Assembly: GCF_015832195.1 (NCBI RefSeq)
Contig: NC_052017.1
Location: forward strand, 11,608,790-11,672,789
DNA: 64,000 nt
Source of the DNA: Motacilla alba alba
Taxonomy: Eukaryota > Chordata > Aves > Passeriformes > Motacillidae
Reading direction: 5' to 3'
Part shown: in pieces, positions 50,403-62,700 of the stretch
Numbering within the stretch: the first letter of the stretch is position 1
Layout of the letters: every line of letters starts with the position of its first letter
Position numbers and translations under genes: made by a program
The notes under the pieces: model-generated
What the model was told of the DNA's origin: nothing
The model's database searches: none
Seen by the model: the letters and a program-made list of their open reading frames with translations, nothing else

Positions 50403-50460
50403 TGGGGTTTTTTGGGGTTTTTGGGGTTTTGTTTGTTTGTTTGTTTGTTTGTTTGTTTGT
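50403..50460. repeat. GGGGTTTT-like repeats followed by (TTTG)n
   Basis: Three GGGG runs separated by 6, 5 and 4 T lead into about eight TTTG units. The tract is simple sequence. Three G4 runs only, so a folded intramolecular quadruplex would need a fourth run from elsewhere. Confidence 0.9.
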
Positions 50461-50784
50461 AGAAACAGGGTTTTCACCCTTTGAGGTGGTGAATAAACAA
50501 TTCCTGAAAAGTTTCAATATACATGAACTTCAGCTCCCTTCTGGGCTCTGATATAGCTCAATGTATTGCAGTTGCACTTGCTTGGCTGCAGTCGGGGGTA
50601 TCCCAATTTCCTGATGATGAATATTTCCTTCCTTAGCCTGTCCTGATAAAATATTTGGAGTTGATTAAAAGCCATAAACTTGCATGAAAGCATAAAGGAA
50701 TAAAATATATAGTATTTACAGTAGACATATTATAGATTACTACTCAGGAAGTCTGTGAAGGGATCTGAAATAGGTCTCCCCACT
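50461..50784. other. Unannotated noncoding DNA
   Basis: Nothing recognised between the TTTG repeat and the MIR fragment. Confidence 0.6.
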
Positions 50785-50895
50785 TTTAATTTAATCATCT
50801 GTAGAATGAGGGTATTTATATCTCCCTACCTCACAGGCATATTGTGAGGGTAAATACATTCATGGCTATAAGATACTCACTCTGGTGTCCTGGGA
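50785..50895 (+). repeat. MIR SINE fragment (3' half)
   Basis: The stretch 'aatcatctgtagaatgaggg', 'ctccctacctcacaggcata', 'ttgtgagggtaaatacattc' follows the MIR 3' half ('cctcatctgtaaaatgggg', 'acctacctcatagggttgt', 'tgtgaggattaaatgag') closely and in order. Of the MIR-like pieces in the window this is the clearest. An insertion this old shared with mammals suggests the locus is ancestral amniote sequence. Confidence 0.6.
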
Positions 50896-53800
50896 CAGCA
50901 GAGTAACCAGATAGTATTCAGAGGGTGTGGAATTTCTTTCAGTTTTACTAAACTAATTAATTCCTGGTAGAGTGCCATTGACTCTAAAGCAGCAAATGTT
51001 GTCATTGAATTTTAACAGTTTCAAAACAAGGCTTTGAAGGTTCTCTTGGGCTGTCCACAATATCTCAAACCTATGGGTTAAATTGCATTTGAAATGTGTC
51101 CAGGATGTCCTCAGCACATAGCAGCACACTCTATTTTCTGCACATTTGGGCCAGAGCCATTCTCTCCTGCTTTTTGGATCTGTTTGAAATAATCAGCTTT
51201 CTCCTTGGGAGAATTTGCATGCAAGAATTAGTTTTCTCATGCATGGAGAGTGTTTTTCATTTCTGAGGGAAATTCAAGGAAAGAATGAGAAATGTTTTGA
51301 TTTATGCAAAGCTGTGAATGTTTTTTGAATTAATTTTTAAATCTAGCTATAACCAGCTTACACTGATATACTTTGTTCTAGACCTTGTCTACACAGAAGT
51401 GTTAAACTAGTTTTAAAAAAGGTGAGTAAGTAACGTTAGGATTCTAATCCTAGAACTAATCTTGGGCATAATCACAAGAAATTTGGTAAGGGATACACAA
51501 AGATTTACTGAGTTACACAAGCAATGTAAATGAAACTGGGGCAGGGTTGTGTATAGAAAATTGTCCTTGTCAGAAAAACTTCATATTGGGGGGTTTTATG
51601 GCACTAAAAGTATGGTTGTCAAAGGTAAGTGTTGGCACAATAGCTGGGCTGTAACTCAAAACAAGATTTAGGAGTGCTGTTCAGCACACAAATAGCTGAA
51701 ATTAAGGGCCCTAGCTCTGTAAATCACATTTTTGAGGCACAGGTAGGTCTCTACCTCGCATGGGAAAAAGCTACATTCTTACCAGCAGGAATCCCAAACA
51801 CCACATACTGATTTAGAAAATGATAAACAAAATTCTGTTGAAAGGGTAACAGCTGAAACTCAAAGGAAGAGATGAAAAAAGAGTGAACTCTCCATTGACA
51901 CTAATTGGGCAAGGGAAACCTTTCAGGGCATCTTGTAGCATTTGGAGAAATAGTCAGAATTCTGGTGAATTTCTGTCCTGAACTTCTGGTTATAAATGAC
52001 ACATTAGGTATCTGATCAGTTCAATAAGCATCTATTTCCCTGATGCTCCTCAGATATTTGATGTAGTCCTGCATGACATTCTGAAAAAAAATTCATCACT
52101 ACATAAAAATCATTGAAGTTCTGTTAAATGGAATAAAACGTACTCCGTTTGGCAAGTGATAGTTTGCCAAAACTGCAGCTTTTGTAAGGAGGAGAGAAGC
52201 TTTTGATTAGCTACTTTTAAATGTTGATGTTCTCCCTGCTTCTTTATGTATCTCACCATTTTTTCAGTGGAAGACCTTTTTTTTTTGGCAGGAATTTTAA
52301 TTGCTGTTGTTCAGAAAAGTAGGGGAAATATTATTACAATAAAAAACCATGTAAGTATAAAAATTATCCAAGCTTTGAAACTAGAAGTCTTTTATGCATA
52401 CAGTTTTCTCCTTCCTTCTTTCTTTCTTTTTTTTCTTTTACTTCACCCTCATGAATTTGAAATTTCAGGCTCTTGGTCTATTTCAGGAAATGAAGGAAAA
52501 GCATTTAATCCTGAAGATTTTGCAATATGGAAAAATCATGTGCCATCCAGCTCTAATTAAAAACTTTCTCTAATTAAATCTTACTTAGTTGACAAATCTC
52601 AAAAGAAAATAATAATGAATCATGATACTATGGAGCTAGTCCCAGTGCAATCTGTTCCTGACCAACTGCTATACAGCATCCTTATCTGTGGTGTTGGGAA
52701 CAGTCACTGCTAGTAAAATTTGCAGATGACATGTATGGGTGGTATAGTAAATACTGAGGATGATTAACTTCTGTGACTTAATTTGGCAATTCCATGAGCA
52801 GTTCTTTTATCTTGAAACACATGAAAAGACACACCTTTAGGAGAGAAGTAGGTAAGCTATGAATGCAAGCTGGGGGGCAGGACCTGAAATGCTGAAATAC
52901 TCAAAGTAGATGTGGTAGCAAAGCAGCTTAACATGAGCCCTGTGTGATGCTGCACCAACAGGGCAAAACAGCTTTGGTGTGTGCATGAAACCAGAATATC
53001 ATAGAGGCATGCGGTGTTCATATTCCCCTGCAGAGGTATTGCAAGGCACTGGCTGGGCCTTGTGTCCACACTGCAAGAAAAAAATCATGTCAAGCTAGGA
53101 TTGAGAGAGAAGCCACAAAGATGCCACTAGTTCAGAAAATCTTATTTTATAAGAAATACTGAGGTGTTTGAGGAGTTTGCTAATCTTCCATCCAAGAGCT
53201 GTTAAGTTGATTATTGATATAACTACAAATCAAAGTGTTTGTAGCTATAGCTGGTTCTTAGTCCAGCAGAAATAGGTGTGATCAGATTTCACTTTTGGAA
53301 GCTGAAGTCAAAACATCTAGGGTAGGGAAAAGAAAATTCACACTGAATGCCAATTAGAACTTCACTACTATTTCTTGGAGTGTAGTGGCTTCTCTGGCTT
53401 TTAAAGTCTTTTACCCAAGCCCACATGTTTGCTAAAATGCATGCTTAGCTGCAGAGAGATTCACATAAGTATTAATGGGATTTCTAAGCAGTTTTAGATG
53501 CAGTTTCAAAACACAATAAAACTACTATAGGATATCTGTGCCCCAGGCAGGATGGAATCCATCAAGGTCCTTCCCCTGCCCCTTTTTTTCCTCTCTAATT
53601 TTATCTCCCTGTTTTGTGTCATCAGTACTGATTGTTTGGTTGCAAGATGAGGCAGATGATCTCACTGATCTAGCTGGAAACGAATCTAAAAACAACAAAA
53701 AAGCAATCCTAGAGGCTGAAATGGCATGTTCAGAGCAGCAAGCAATCTGAGACCATGTGCACATGCAAGAGGCCCTTCTGAACTTGCTCCTTTCCTTGAT

Positions 53801-56800
53801 CAAACAGCTCAAAGAAAGTTGTTAGCTGATTTTGTTCCTGCCACCTCAGACAAAATGGAAAAGTTCACAGTCTGTGTCTCACTTAGACACTAAAAGAACA
53901 GGACAACAGAGTCCAGACAGCAGCTATAAGAGGATTTACTACTTTCCATTAGGCAATGTGGTGCCCAGAGAACAACTGGACCATGAAGAGACCTACATCC
54001 CAGAATAGTTCCTTGCTAGATCTTTCTACCATCTCTAGACAGAGCCTTTTTTTTTTTTCTTTTTCTAAAATGCAGCAATTTGTCTTTATATATTGTGTTG
54101 CCGAGGGCAGGGAGAAGAGAGAGGTCTTGCTACTTTCCTGACCTAAGAAAAGATGATATAGGCTCTGCTAAACAAGCACTTACAGAGTCAGACAAGCCAA
54201 AGTGCCTGCACTTCAGGCACAAAAGTAAACCTTTAACTCAGTAGGGAAAGTTTGTGCCAGAAAATTTAAATGAATATGGTGTTTATATAGCTAAGTTGTT
54301 TGGTTTTTGGTTTGTTGTTTTGTTGGTTGTTTTTTTTGGTAGCTCTCTCTCATAAGGTTAGGAAGAAAAAACTTGATAGCCATGATATTATTTTGAATTT
54401 TACAGTAAATTAGACTGATCTAAACCAATGTGCTGATTTTGAATGCCTATGTACTGTAGCCACGAGGGATTAGGATAGACATGTGGAATCTGTCATTTCT
54501 AGCACAAGAACTGGGGGTATCAGATGAACAGGCAGGAGGCAGGTTGAAAGCAGAGATGGTGGCCAAAGGCTGACATGGGATCAGATAGACACATCTGTGG
54601 AATACAAATCCTGAAAAGGTATTTTAATACTACAAAATAATTTCTGCTTCGGGAAGCCCCTAAGCAGCAAACTGCTGGATGTTAGAGGAATAGTAACATA
54701 TTCCCAAGACATACTATGGGAAAACCATATGTTTGCCTCATTCCTATGCTCTTTTTTAGGCATCCCCTACTACCCACTGTCAGAAACAAAACACTGATCT
54801 TGGTGAAACTTCACTCTGACTCACTCTTAAGCTCTGGTAAAAACTATTCCCTGATGACAGGAATTTATATTTGAGAAGGAAGTTCTTGATATCAGACTAT
54901 CATTTCTGACTATCATCTTTAATTTGACATTCCTTCACAGTTGGTTTGCAACCAGCCACAGCTGTTCGAAATCCTCACATTCTACTGCAGATTCCATGCA
55001 ACTATTGAATCTAAAAAGCTTCCAAAATTATTCATGGAATTTACTACAAGAATTTTCTTCCCAAAGGAGTGGCTCTAAGTTCTTGGCTAGATTTTCCTAG
55101 ACCTTGTTGTGGCCTGCAGTTTGCCTTATGACTTCAGAGCTCTGATCACATGACAATGTTGAACAACTGAGATGGAAAGAGAAAAAATACTGGCTTGTTC
55201 ATGTGATCTGGAATTAAATCCACCAGTGTTATTCAAAGTGATAAGTAGAGCTTACATGTACAGTAAATCAGCTAGCACAGCATGATAAATTATGCTTTCC
55301 TCTCTGTCAAAGGATTTTTGAATAACCATTGAAATATTTTTCTGTGGTCAAACTCTGGATATGCAAAATAGACATGCAGGCTAAAAACACTCCTTGCCTT
55401 ATACCCTGAATTAAGTGACAGTGTGGTTTCAGATGCATTAGATTTGTCTGCTTGGAATCTTTTCTGCTAAAGTAAGGTATTTCAAAACAACTTGAAGCCC
55501 AGATCTCCTAATTCAAGGGTGCATAAAACTAAACAACATAAAGCAAAACACCCCACAACAAAACCAAACAGGCATTTCTGGAATGGGAGTATCTACAAAG
55601 AGATACATTCTTATGAGAGAGCTATTCTGGTCAAATTTCCCATGCAGACAGACCTTTAATTAATTCACTGTAAAACCATGTGTGGAAACTCTCATTCTGA
55701 CTGAAGCTCAAATTATAGCAGTTTAATTGGTTTCCTTAAATTGACAGGTGTAAACGATATAACTAATTTTAATCTGGATACTAGAACATTCCAACATTTC
55801 AGCTTTCTTGGCTTTAGCATCAATTTTGGGACTTGTCTATGTTTGCAGTTATGCAGGTTTATTTGAGATTTCAACATATTTAGACAAATCAGTTCTGGAT
55901 GTTATGCAGCAAGCTCATATTCTCCTCTGCCCAAGTATCCCTTGATTACAGCTACATTTAAACTGAAAAAGAAAAAGGCACTTTTGACAGAAAGAAAGAA
56001 AGAATGTCCATGAAGGCATCTGCATTATTTTAAATAGAACAGTGCAAGCCTGTATGTTGACTCTCACACTTGTTCATCTCTTATTTGTAGATAAGATGAA
56101 GGTCTTTAGATACATGAAGGTCTAAGCTCAGCTGTCTGTTTTTGCTTGGATTTAAGTTATACATATTCAAAAATTAGGTTCCATCACATGTACTGTAGGA
56201 CAGGAGTGGTTAGCTGTGCATAGACAGCTGAGGGCAGAAACTTCAAACACTTCTGTGTGTGCAGAATAAGCAATGAGTAATTATACATCTTGTACATCTT
56301 CCCTGAACAGAGTAAAATTGAGATCTACGGTTATGACAACAACATGCCAGCAGCACATAAACCCTTCCACCTGATTCTCACTGTGCTTTAGATCACTGCA
56401 CAGGGTAGTCCAGACCACTCAGGGCGCCAGATGCTCTCTGTGTTACACACAGCAGCTTTTTTAACACAGAATCCTAAGCTTGATGTTATTTATGGGTCAT
56501 CATGATAATTAGTATTTTCCTGCTGAACTGTTGCAAATGCACTCTCTAAAAGCCACACAGTCAAAACTTCACTGTACGCCTCTGATTCCCATGCAGACAT
56601 GCAGGCTCTCACTCTGATATTCTGCTCACCCCTCTCATGTGTGAGGATTTTACAAATGAACCTTCTACCCTGATAAGAAAAAAGATACTAGCAATTACAA
56701 AAGGTTTTGAGTAGGGGAGTGAGGAATATAAATGAGCAGAAAGGTGCCAAGATATCAAGACTAAACCATTTGAGTTCGTGATAGTTATAAAGTGAATTTT

Positions 56801-59639
56801 TAATGTGGTGGGTTGTAGTTTTTTTGGTCCTTGATTTGAATAAGATCTGTTTTCATGTTCTGTGTAGCAAAAAACCCTTTCAAAAAGGTTAAGTCAGACT
56901 AAATTAAACATTTTTAAAAGAGCATTTTTTTCAAGATATTTTATGATAAATAATTATACCATCCTGTTGGTAGTTAAAAAATTGAGAAAAATTAAACGAA
57001 ACAGAAGGCAGGAAGAAATAACACTTCCTTTTCACACTCAGGTCTTTGTTTTTGTTTTTTAATGAAATCCTGCATTTCTGCAGTTGAACTCAGGAGAATG
57101 CTGGAATGTTACTTCCCAAAATCAACACAGTCTGATATGTGAAGGGCACATCTGCAAAAGCTGCTGTGAGTCTGAAAGGCGATAGCCAAGTGAGAGGCAT
57201 GAAGGATGAGGAATGAAGGGAAGGGGAGACAAGGCTTGTTAAGTCTTGTAAAGTCTTGTAAAACAGCACAGCCTGCTAAAAAGGTGGTGGGATGGTGGGT
57301 TTCTCTTTGAAAAGTCAGTTGCATTGTTATAAAGAAGGTTTTTATTGTGGCTGTGCAGAGTCTTGGTGCAAGAGCTTCTGGCCTTTTCTCACTTAGAGCC
57401 GTGCATACTGCTTCCCCGGAGAATATCTTCCAGCTCTGTACTGCAGCCAGTTCAATTACAATCCTGCTGAATGGTATTGTTTATTTTTGAGAGTGCCACA
57501 ATTATCAGCAGGAAATCACAGGAATAAGCAAGTGTCATTAATTGCTGTGATCTTGAGTCTGGATGGTCTTGGACACAGACTGCATAACAAAGACAACATA
57601 AGGTGTTTGAGTGTAACTTTAGCTGCTTTCTCCTTCTGTGATATTTTCTATGACACAATAAAATATTTTTAAGTTTTAATTGGCATGATGTCTTTAAAAA
57701 CCTCATAGTATAGTTGTTGCTTTTCTTTTAATATTCAGATGAAAAAAAAATTTTTGACTACTCCCTAGTCATGATCTTACATTGCCAAGTGGCTTTAAAA
57801 TAATCAGTTTATTTCTTCTGTCTTTGAATTTCTTCATTACGGTTTCTACTCTACAAATAATTTAGTGTGCAGTTTTTCAGGGATGGATAGGCAAATCGAT
57901 AACTTTAAACCAAAAGTAAGTATCACCTTATTTACTTAAGAAAGTATCAGATAATAGCTGCTATTTTTCACCTCATCTACGTTACCATCTACAATATACT
58001 TCCAGCATTTAACACCTACTCATCCAAAGACCAGTGACAATACCTTTTAAAGCATTCATTGACTGAAATTAAATCAGGTCCTTATTCAATATGTGAAGTT
58101 TGACACTGGGCAGCCTGAAAAATTCTGAGGTATTGATGTACCTCTTTGTATTAAAACATGAAAATAAATTTTATGATATGTGCAGATTTTTATATTTTTT
58201 TAAAAGGGTGTGTTATATTCAAAGACTGCCCCCTCGCACAGCCTTGAGAGAGACATTGAGAGCCATGACTTGAGTTCTACCATGTAAAGTCAGGTGTTTG
58301 TCTAAGCACAATGTCTGACCTCTAGTTAGGTGGCTCAATACCTTACCATTTCTAGTAGATGGAAAGCAAATAACTCTACCAAAACGGATACATTCCCTGC
58401 TATGCTAAGAAATCAGTAGAATGTACAAAACCCTATTACCACCCAAGTTATTGCTAATAATTAATTCTAGTGCTGACACAAAGTGGTTAACAATGAAAAG
58501 AATAAAATAATTGTTTGAATCCTTGTCTCTATAGAATATTGGTGAGTTTTGAGGTCTGAGGATGAAAGGATGGAAGATGGAACTTCTGCTTATATAGACT
58601 TTTATTACCTTACCTGTAGCAAATCATCTTAAAGCTTGAATTAAGCATTTTTCTTTCCTCACATATTGGTGATATGTGGTTGATTCACAACAGTATTGGT
58701 TCAAATTTGCCCTCAGCTTTTGAAAAAAAAATATATTAAGAATTACTTTATTTCTGATTAAGTTGTTTTAATATTGGAGACACTGTTTCTACAGCTGTGC
58801 TTGGTTGCATATTTATAATTGGATTTTTCTAGAAATGAATACCTAATTTCTAAAATACAGTCCTTCCTCCTCCACTCTCACCCTGGTTTCTGATGCTGCC
58901 TTTATCTAAAAACCTTCTTTGTCAGGTCCTGTGGCAAATCAGAGGCAAACACTTCACCATGACTGCCATTAACTTAATGCCTACCAACAATGTTAAAATC
59001 TGCAAACAGACTGTAGCAGTAGCTGTTGCCCACTGTTAACATGGCTATCAAGAGTAATTTTTTTCCATAACACGTGCAGGAGTGGGATTTAGTATATTTC
59101 TGGGTTTTCTGGGTACAGAAAATCTGTATGATCAAAATGTAACCGAGAGTTTAAATGTAATGAACAGTGAATTCAGAAAATATTTTGGATACATTATTTA
59201 TACCTTAGATATCAGCTTGTTTTTCAAAGGGGTTAAATAAAGAATTGACTCAGAGAAAATGAGGGAAAAACAGTCAAGTGCTCAGTTATGCTTGATTTTT
59301 TTTGATGCAGACACCTGGAACTGTAATTTCTATTGTCTCACAGCACAATAAGAATGGCACTGCCAGTACATCGTATTGAACTTTATTGTGAAAAATGCCT
59401 GACCTTGAAATCCTTTGTCTGAGGGCTGAGCACAAAGAAATGGCCTCCACAGGAGAGGGTAGCTCAGGTGCCTTAGTGAAAAAACCTCCCAGGTGATAAA
59501 CAGCTCTGGAACTACCTGGGCAGTGAAACTTCTTTGGGATGCAGCCCTACATCATTGGATTTGTCTGGAATCCTTCCATTTATAAGAGGTTTGTGAAAAT
59601 CTTCAGCATTAAGAGAGTACCTTCCAAAACACAGCAGGG
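50896..59639. other. Unannotated AT-rich noncoding DNA
   Basis: No gene or clear transposon in about 8.7 kb. It contains a T/G-rich tract at 54296-54340, a 12-base T run at 54047-54058, GAAA units at 55990-56004 and a short duplication AAGTCTTGTA at about 57240-57261. Exon-like segments at 51574-51624 and 53626-53750 are discussed in findings. The 104-codon plus-strand frame at 52246-52560 has no recognisable domain. Confidence 0.65.
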
Positions 59640-59795
59640 ACCAACTAGGTGGTCTGGCAGCAAGCCTGCCAGAGTTCAAGCAGTGTTTGTCCACCACTCT
59701 GAGGGACATGGTGGGATCTTGGGTTGTCCTGTGCTGGGTCAGGAGCTGGTCAAAGATCCTGATGGGTCTCACTGACCTCAAGATATTCTATGAAC
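59640..59795 (+). mobile_element. CR1 LINE 3'-end fragment, plus orientation
   Basis: Words in order: 'ggtggtctggcagcaagcct', 'gccagagttcaagcagtgtt', 'ccaccactctgagggacatg', 'gtgggatcttgggttgtcct', 'gatcctgatgggtctcactg', 'caagatattctatgaactct'. These follow the 3' UTR and terminal repeat of bird CR1. The copy is about 155 bp and 5'-truncated. The boundary upstream, where 59505-59640 is not obviously CR1, is uncertain. Overlapping small frames at 59512-59929 are artefacts of it. Confidence 0.85.
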
Positions 59796-62700
59796 TCTGG
59801 AGTGTATTTGTCTTTAGAAGCAGCCTTTCTTTCCCTGTGAGAAAGTCCCCTGTTTACTCAAGTTTAGCAGCTGTCCATGAATTTATCACTGATTTAATAC
59901 TAAATACCTTGTGTTCAATAATGCTTTAAATATTTTGTTAACATGAATTTAATGTAAATCCCTTCACAATGAAATAAGTGACAAATAAAACTAATTTATA
60001 GATTTTCTTGTTTTCATCTAAAAGAGGATGTCACCTAATCCTGCAATCATTTTTACATTAAGGTGAACAAGGAGAGCAGACAGATAAAAAAGCCAAATAA
60101 ATATTCCTGCATTAAGCCAGAAGTGTTTCCACCTACATTTGTTAACTGTGAAAGTGGCAGCTAGAAGCTTCCAAATAGCTTTTACTCATCTGTATATTGT
60201 CTTTGCTGGTATCAGATATACCTCACCTCTCCTTCATCTCCATTTTACATTACTCACTTATGCATGCACAGCATGTGCAAGTGTGAAAAAAAATAACTTC
60301 TCTTGTAGGAGCTTAAGGTGGATAAATCTTTGATGTACACTGGTAAGCTATTCTAATCTTTGCAGGCACTGTATGAGATATCAACTCTTTAAAACTTGCT
60401 CCTCTTAGAAAGCTGCACAATTGATCTTGTGAAGATCTTAGTAAATCTAGGATTTACTGTTAGAATAAATTGATACACATCTTTTTAAAGATAATTATAA
60501 TAATCAGAATGCCTCCATAATGGGCATGCCTGCATTATGGAGTGTTAAAAACCAGCATATTTGTCATCAAATATTTAAAAATTAGTGTGCAGAATGTATT
60601 TCTGCTTTCTGTTTTGAGTATACCATCAAGACAATGAACATGGATCAGGACCACAGTTGATGAAAACTGATAGGCTTCCAGGACTTTGTTACTAATATTT
60701 TTTTTAGTTTGGAACTCTATTAGAATTTCAAATAGCCATTAATGAGATATTCCACTTATTATTTAAGATCTATACAGAGGAAGGCTTTGAAATTCTAATG
60801 CATCTCATTATCTTTTAAGTTTCTCCTGCATTTTTCTCACTTAGGCAAAAAAAACACCTTTCCTGCTAAAGTGTTTGTACAAGAATGATACTGAAACAGT
60901 ATGCAAGCTTTATTTTGATCAGTGACACCAAAACATTATGAAAATATAATGACCAAGATTGCTACTCTGATACGATTTTTCCTTCCCCAAACTAGACCAG
61001 TACAGGACTTTAAGGAGTGTAACACACCATCAGAAATCGTTACCAACTGGGTAGTGAAATATGGCTTAATATGCTGTCTTTTTCAATTACTATATATCCA
61101 TGTAATTTTGTGTAACAACATTTTTATTACAAGTGAAAGAAGCCTTTAGCCCTTGTATATCAAAACCAATGGTGTCTGTTTTGCTCAGTTGCTGTGTTTA
61201 GTGCATGTTACAGGAAATCAAAATTGTCTGGGTAGGATCTGCTGCTTTGATCCATACGGGTATGCTGCCTGCCACAATGAGGCCTTTGATTCAGAAATGG
61301 GTACAACTATAATGGATAAGCAGTGACAGATAATAAACAGTAGCAATTGTAATTGTTGGTGTTTGGATTATTAATTCAGAAACTGCCTCACAGATATTAA
61401 TCCATTTCACTGGTATCCTCTTGTACCAATTGATCGTCTGCCATTCTTTCTTCATTAATTAGGCGAGGGTATGTAGCAAATTAGGATGAATTCCAGCTCT
61501 GCCCACATTATTTGATTGGTTCCTCCCATTCTCATTCAGTGTTTTATACACTCTTGATGAGGGAGTTGGAATTCATGCATCTGGCCCAGTAGCCTGGATA
61601 AATACAGCAGCAGCCCTCAAAGGACTATTCTGAATGAGAGAGACAGACATTTTGGGAAAAATCTAAAAAAAAAAACCAACAAAAACCCTATCATGGCATA
61701 ATGAGTTCAGTTTATACAGTAGCTGTATAAGCGTAAATGCCAGGGATTGTTTTTTCCCTTCTGACTTTGCTTTGCTTGTACTCACAAACCTTTCTGGCAG
61801 GATAGTTCATTTCCTAAATAATCTCAGTGGCCCAGAACCAATGATATCCTCAATGAAATCACACCCTGCTGGTCCCTTTCACGTCAAAACTTTGAGGCAT
61901 TCTGGTTCTTTGTCATTTACAGTTTCTCCACGACACATACAGTATTATTGCCAGTCAAGCCAGACTGTACGTCTTTTGATTTCATTTGCATTCCTGGCTT
62001 GCTCAAGCTGGTCTTATTGAGATCACTGAAGAACATCATTTCCTTATTTAAATAGGATTTGCATTTCTCAGGCTTCTTTAGCAGCCTCTCTTTTGAACAT
62101 TGCTTTTGAAGATTTGCCCTGACGTTCCTACCAGGCAAGACTACAAAAGAGCATTGTGGGCTCCGAATGTCCTTCGCACTGTTAGCCTGGCACAGGGCAT
62201 TATGACATGTGGGGTAAATAAAAGTTAACAGAGATAACAAGGATCTTAATACAGGGAAGCATTAAGATCTCTAGAGCAGCTCTACTGTAAAATCTCAGTG
62301 ACAGTCCTGGGTTTCTGTCAAGCTAGAGCAGCTGCAGAAAATTGCTGATGATGTTGGTTCAAATTACAGTAGTGATAAGTCCAGGCAAACATACACCCGA
62401 GCAGGGATCAGCTTATTGTGCTTTTGGATAAGCTCTCAAAGTGCTTAGGCACCATGCTCTAAAATGTCCCCTGAATTGAGTTTCCTTTCTTTAATGGGCT
62501 GACTGATATGGCTGGGCTCCAAAACACCTTGAAATCCATGCCAGTGAGTAAAACTTGACACAAAGGCTTACTTATTAAGTTAAACACACTTTCACAATAC
62601 CAGGTGCTGAGATGAAGATACATGGTCAGATTCAAAGAGCTGCTTCCTCTAGCAGATCTACCCAGATAGATGTACATCAGCTGGAGTCCCGGGCCAACAC

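Noticed and set aside
50403..50435. Interstitial telomere repeat
   Set aside because: Vertebrate telomere repeats are TTAGGG; here the units are T4-6 and G4 without A, which is simple-sequence expansion.
57900..57915. Donor-like GTAAGTAT after a small open stretch
   Set aside because: The segment is only 35 bp with two open frames, so it carries almost no information.
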